Below are positions 60,656-64,000 of a stretch of 64,000 nt of DNA, piece after piece; position 1 is the first letter of the stretch; every line of letters begins with the position of its first letter. Source of the DNA: M3007 sp031425155 (GTDB lineage: Bacteria > Bacteroidota > Bacteroidia > Chitinophagales > Saprospiraceae). Under the pieces are notes generated by a model. The model ran no database searches, was not told the DNA's origin, and was given only the letters and a program-made list of their open reading frames with translations. The translations under genes and the position numbers were made by a program. The stretch lies in contig JANPIV010000067.1 of the NCBI GenBank assembly GCA_031425155.1, positions 1-64,000 of the forward strand, read 5' to 3'.

Positions 60656-62770
60656 ATGAAACCAATTCTCTTTCTACTGCTCTTCGGATATACTTCCCTC
60701 TCCGCCCAATCCAGCGGTTCCTCCTTCATTCGCCTCGACCAATTCGGTTATTTGCCCGCCAGCACAAAAGTCGCCGTCATCGGGGACCCGGTAGTGGGTT
60801 TCGATGCCGCACAGGCTTTCACGCCGGGCAATGTGTACGAAGTGCGCCGCGCGTCCGACCATCAAAGCGTGTTTTCCGGTGCGCCCGTGGCTTGGAAGAA
60901 CGGAGACGTTCATGCGCAATCCGGCGACCGGGGCTGGTGGTTCGATTTTTCTGCGGTGACCACGCCCGGCGAATATTATTTGCACGATGTCGTCCGTAAT
61001 GTGTCGTCTTACCATTTCGACATCAAGCCCGACGTGTATCGGGTCGTGCTGCAACAGGCCGTGCGTATGTATTACTACCAACGCCTCAACGCCGCCAAAG
61101 AGCCGCCCTACACCGACCCGAAATGGGCCGACGCCATCAATTACGAAGGCCCCAATCAAGATCGCGGGGCGCGGAGTCGCTGGGCAAAAACCGACCCTAG
61201 CACCGCCCGCGATCTGCACGGCGGCTGGATGGATGCGGGCGACATCAATAAATACACCACTTTTGCCGAAGGTGCGGTGCTGCAATTATTAGAGGCCTAT
61301 CGGCGTAATCCAACCGCTTTTACGGATGATTTTAATATTCCCGAAAGCGGTAATGGTATTCCCGATTTATTAGATGAACTGCGTTGGGAACTGGATTTTC
61401 TAAAACGAATGCAGGACGCGACTGGCACCAACGGTTTTCTGCTCAAAATTGGCGTGGATAACTACAACGAAGTGTCGCCGATCAGTGCCGACACGCGCCC
61501 GAAATTCTATTTACCCGAATGCACCTCGGCGACGCTGGCGGGCTGTGCGATGTTTGCGCAGGCGGGCATCGTGTTTAGCAGTAGTACCAACGCCACGCTT
61601 CAAACCTATGGAGCCGACCTCCTCGCCCGTGCCGAACTGGCCTGGCAACGGGCCGTGGTAACGACTTCCAATTTCACGCAATTCCAATCCGCCTGCGACG
61701 ACGGCGACATCAAATCCGGCGATGCTGACCGGGAGGCTGCCGGGCAACTGGAAAGTGCGGTGGTTGCAGCGGCCTACCTGTACGAAGCCACAGGCAGCAC
61801 GGTGTATCAGAATTTTATCGAAACGAAATACAATCAGGTGCAGCCCATTTCCAATACCTGGTGGGGGCCGTATCAGTCATCGGTGCAGTACGCGCTACTG
61901 CGTTATTCCGGTCTGCCCAATGCCAAACCCGCCGTCGCACAGGCCATCCGCAACCAAAAAGCGGGCATGGATTACGCCTTTTCCATTGATTCCTACGATG
62001 CCGAAACCGACCTGTACCGCGCTCAAATGGACGACTGGGCGCACCATTGGGGCAGCAATCTGGTGCGTTCCAACTGCGGCACATTGAATATGGACTACAT
62101 TACCTTCGGCATCAATCCCGGTCAGGCGGCACAGTATCGCGAAGTAGCGGAACAATATGTGCATTGGCTACATGGCACTAATCCCTTGGGCATGAGTATG
62201 TTGTCCAATATGTATGCCTACGGCGGCGATGCTTGCGTGAACGAGATCTACCATACCTGGATGGGCAATAACACGCCCTACGACAACGCTCTCACCTCGC
62301 CCAAAGGCCCTGCGCCCGGCTACCTGACCGGCGGTCCGAACAAGGATTATTCCTATCCGCAACTCTCGCCGCCCGCCAATCAGCCGCCGCAGAAGTCGTA
62401 TTTGCAGTTCAATGATGGCTGGCCGGAAAGTTCCTGGGAAATCAGTGAACCAGCCATTTACTATAATGCTGCTTACGTGCTGTTGCTATCGCATTTCAGC
62501 ACCGGCAGCCTGGTGCCGACCACCGAACCGGGGCAGCCGTTGGCTACTGCATTTAATTTTGACATTTTCCCTAACCCTACGGGTGATACTTTCTTTGTAC
62601 GTTTGCCAGATACACGGCTGCATACCATACGACTATTGGACAGTCAAGGTAAAATCGTGTGGTCTAAACAAACCGCCGACCGTGAAATTACTGTGGACAT
62701 CAAGAATTTGCCCGCTGGCAATTATAGAATTGGGGTGGATGGGGTTTGGAAATTGGTCGTAAAACAGTAG
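60656..62770 (+). CDS. GH9 glycoside hydrolase (endoglucanase-like) with T9SS sorting domain
   Basis: The product is 704 residues from the ATG at 60656 (MKPILFLLLFGYTSLSAQ). After the signal an Ig-like domain (about 24-120; IRLDQFGYLPASTKVAVI) precedes the GH9 barrel. HGGWMDAGDINKY (188-200, Asp193 and Asp196) holds the catalytic base, and the C-terminal WEISEPAIYYNAAYVLLL the acid Glu. A T9SS sorting domain ends it (about 620-704; NFDIFPNPTGDTFFVRL, LPAGNYRIGVDG). GH9 enzymes cut beta-1,4-glucans such as cellulose or glucomannan. T9SS routing means it works outside the cell, upstream of the SusCD importer. Confidence 0.92.
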   Translation: MKPILFLLLFGYTSLSAQSSGSSFIRLDQFGYLPASTKVAVIGDPVVGFDAAQAFTPGNVYEVRRASDHQSVFSGAPVAWKNGDVHAQSGDRGWWFDFSAVTTPGEYYLHDVVRNVSSYHFDIKPDVYRVVLQQAVRMYYYQRLNAAKEPPYTDPKWADAINYEGPNQDRGARSRWAKTDPSTARDLHGGWMDAGDINKYTTFAEGAVLQLLEAYRRNPTAFTDDFNIPESGNGIPDLLDELRWELDFLKRMQDATGTNGFLLKIGVDNYNEVSPISADTRPKFYLPECTSATLAGCAMFAQAGIVFSSSTNATLQTYGADLLARAELAWQRAVVTTSNFTQFQSACDDGDIKSGDADREAAGQLESAVVAAAYLYEATGSTVYQNFIETKYNQVQPISNTWWGPYQSSVQYALLRYSGLPNAKPAVAQAIRNQKAGMDYAFSIDSYDAETDLYRAQMDDWAHHWGSNLVRSNCGTLNMDYITFGINPGQAAQYREVAEQYVHWLHGTNPLGMSMLSNMYAYGGDACVNEIYHTWMGNNTPYDNALTSPKGPAPGYLTGGPNKDYSYPQLSPPANQPPQKSYLQFNDGWPESSWEISEPAIYYNAAYVLLLSHFSTGSLVPTTEPGQPLATAFNFDIFPNPTGDTFFVRLPDTRLHTIRLLDSQGKIVWSKQTADREITVDIKNLPAGNYRIGVDGVWKLVVKQ

Positions 62771-62774
62771 GGGG

Positions 62775-62996
62775 TAATTATGAATTATGAATTATGAATT
62801 ATGAATTATGAATTTCTGATGGAGTTGAGGTTTTCGTAGTTGCACGGCGAATAGTTTAGATTGATTTCTTAAATAAGTTGTTATAATAGAATAAATGCAT
62901 TCCGTTTATTATCGAAGCTCTGTTCTTCACGATTTTGGACTGACGGCTATGATAAAATCACCAAGTGCAGCACCAATAATTCATAATTCATCATTA
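62775..62996. repeat. Seven-base microsatellite and distant inverted partner
   Basis: TGAATTA repeats about five times at 62775-62815, and AATTCATAATTCATCATT at about 62979-62996 is complementary. The 233-bp gap to the Dabb gene holds nothing else clear. The repeat length could vary between strains. Confidence 0.65.
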
Positions 62997-63003
62997 AGAA
63001 TCA

Positions 63004-63300
63004 ATGTTTGTACACCACGTTTTCTTCTGGATGTCGCCCGATGCGACCGATAGCGACCGCACACAATTAAAAGAGGGCATTCACAGCCTCACGACGATTG
63101 ACGTTATTAAACAATGGCATATTGGCACACCGGCAAATACGGATCGCCCGGTGATCGAGCGGTCTTATAGTTTTTCCTGGTTAGCCATGTTCGATAAGCC
63201 GGAACAGGAAGCTATCTATCAAAGCCATCCGACGCACTTGAAATTCATTGAAACCTGTGCCCACCTGTGGACGAAGGTGATTGTGTATGATGCGGTGTAG
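63004..63300 (+). CDS. Dabb (stress-responsive alpha/beta barrel) family protein
   Basis: The product is 98 residues. MFVHHVFFWMSPDATDSDRTQLKEGI, the central GTPANTDRPVIERSYSFSW and the end YQSHPTHLKFIE match the small Dabb domain, a ferredoxin-like dimer. Members are cytosolic and some are cyclases or stress proteins; this one is unassigned. It stands between GH9 and GH3 and may be co-transcribed with the locus. Confidence 0.9.
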   Translation: MFVHHVFFWMSPDATDSDRTQLKEGIHSLTTIDVIKQWHIGTPANTDRPVIERSYSFSWLAMFDKPEQEAIYQSHPTHLKFIETCAHLWTKVIVYDAV

Positions 63301-63352
63301 TACATCTTGGAACACGCCTCGTTGTCATCCTGCCGCGACAAAATACTTTTTC

Positions 63353-63433
63353 AACACAAAAGGCACAAAAGATAAGAAAAGAACACAAAAGTAAATAGCC
63401 TGCTCTTTGTATCCTTTTTGTGCCTTTTGTGTT
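63353..63433. repeat. Perfect 18-bp inverted repeat upstream of the GH3 gene
   Basis: AACACAAAAGGCACAAAA (63353-63370) pairs with TTTTGTGCCTTTTGTGTT (63416-63433), 45 bp apart. It ends 20 bp before the GH3 start. Confidence 0.75.
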
Positions 63434-63452
63434 TCAAATTTTAAAAATCTAT

Positions 63453-64000
63453 ATGACCACTAAAATTTGCCTGAAACCCGCTCTGCTCGCAGTCGGTATG
63501 GCCCTTTCGTTTTTATTACCCGCCCAAAAACTAAACCCCGCCATCGAGAAAAGAATAGATGCGCTGCTCGCCAAAATGACCACTGAGGAAAAAGCGGGCG
63601 AAATGACCCAACTCAGTCTCGATATGATCTGCGTGGGCAGTTCATACAACCTTACCGTGCCGAACACCATTGACCCGGCCAAGTTGAAACAGGTCATTCA
63701 GGACTACCACGTGGGGTCTATTCTGAATGTCGGCACGTCGGCGCATACGGCAGCCCGTTGGCAGGAAATTATTAGTACAATCCAGAACGAAGCGTCCAAA
63801 TCGCGTTTAAAAATTCCGGTGCTCTATGGCATTGATGCTATTCATGGCGTGAATTATACGCTGGGCACGACTTTGTATCCACAGCCACTGGGCGTGGCCG
63901 CTACCTGGAATCCGGCGTTGGCGGAGCGTCTGGGCACTATTACGGCCTACGAATGCCGCGCTTCCGGGATTCCATGGACGTTTAGTCCAGCGATGGACTT
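63453..64000 (+). CDS. GH3 glycoside hydrolase, 5' part only (beta-glucosidase-like)
   Basis: The frame runs from the ATG at 63453 to the window edge (182 codons). A signal peptide (about 1-22) precedes the GH3 start NPAIEKRIDALLAKMTTEEK, GEMTQLSLDMI, then VGSILNVGTS and the barrel motif IPVLYGIDAIHGVNYTLG, followed by TLYPQPLGVAATWNPALAERLG. GH3 enzymes remove terminal beta-glucose (or related sugars) from oligosaccharides, the final step after GH26 and GH9. The catalytic Asp lies beyond the edge. It extends the utilization locus past the window. Confidence 0.9.
   Translation, partial: MTTKICLKPALLAVGMALSFLLPAQKLNPAIEKRIDALLAKMTTEEKAGEMTQLSLDMICVGSSYNLTVPNTIDPAKLKQVIQDYHVGSILNVGTSAHTAARWQEIISTIQNEASKSRLKIPVLYGIDAIHGVNYTLGTTLYPQPLGVAATWNPALAERLGTITAYECRASGIPWTFSPAMD

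Overview
The window is chromosomal DNA from a member of the Bacteroidota. The signs are five proteins with type IX secretion (T9SS) C-terminal sorting domains, PorP/SprF and OmpA-type envelope proteins, a SusC/SusD polysaccharide utilization locus, a one-protein hybrid two-component regulator, DUF5777 and effector-associated-domain (EAD11-like) proteins, and almost no Shine-Dalgarno sequences. A Saprospira/Lewinella/Chitinophaga-like gut feeling fits the moderate GC content and protein style, but nothing here fixes the genus. No rRNA, tRNA or CRISPR array was seen.

Layout: (1) 1-4.9 kb: a gene tail, cutC, a PorP/SprF protein, a PorE-like TPR/PD40/OmpA protein and a very acidic small protein. 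(2) 5.2-9.4 kb: an SLC45-like sugar transporter, a GlsB/YeaQ membrane protein and a GH13 amylase lipoprotein, which together look like maltodextrin use. (3) 9.4-10.4 kb: an orphan Y1 (RAYT) transposase between REP-like palindromes. (4) 10.4-14.7 kb: a 1403-residue hybrid two-component system. (5) 14.7-24.8 kb: two related minus-strand operons, each with heme-motif lipoproteins, a DUF5777 beta-barrel protein and a YceI protein. They flank a plus-strand block of a T9SS cargo protein, an ECF sigma factor and an anti-sigma-like/beta-barrel protein. (6) 25-30 kb: assorted single genes (M15 peptidase, SH3-like protein, DUF2892, ion channel, DUF6544). (7) 30-45 kb, minus strand: DUF6175, CsgG-like and EAD11-like membrane protein operon; a 1729-residue FN3 T9SS adhesin; a secreted TPR protein with exact 138-bp tandem repeats; a second EAD11-like membrane protein; another T9SS protein; a helical protein. 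(8) 45-47.6 kb: a large T9SS protein. (9) 48.2 kb to the end: a polysaccharide utilization locus (SusC, SusD, two surface glycan-binding lipoproteins, GH26, Na+/solute symporter, GH9 with T9SS tail, Dabb protein, start of a GH3), probably for a beta-mannan, glucomannan or beta-glucan.

The two most interesting systems are the duplicated YceI/DUF5777/heme-lipoprotein cassette, which has the parts expected of an envelope electron-transfer conduit, and the EAD11-membrane/secreted-TPR pair, whose exported segments share a short motif (KDxAKVG...T...N.I...Q.F). Intergenic regions are unusually full of long inverted repeats, several of which recur.
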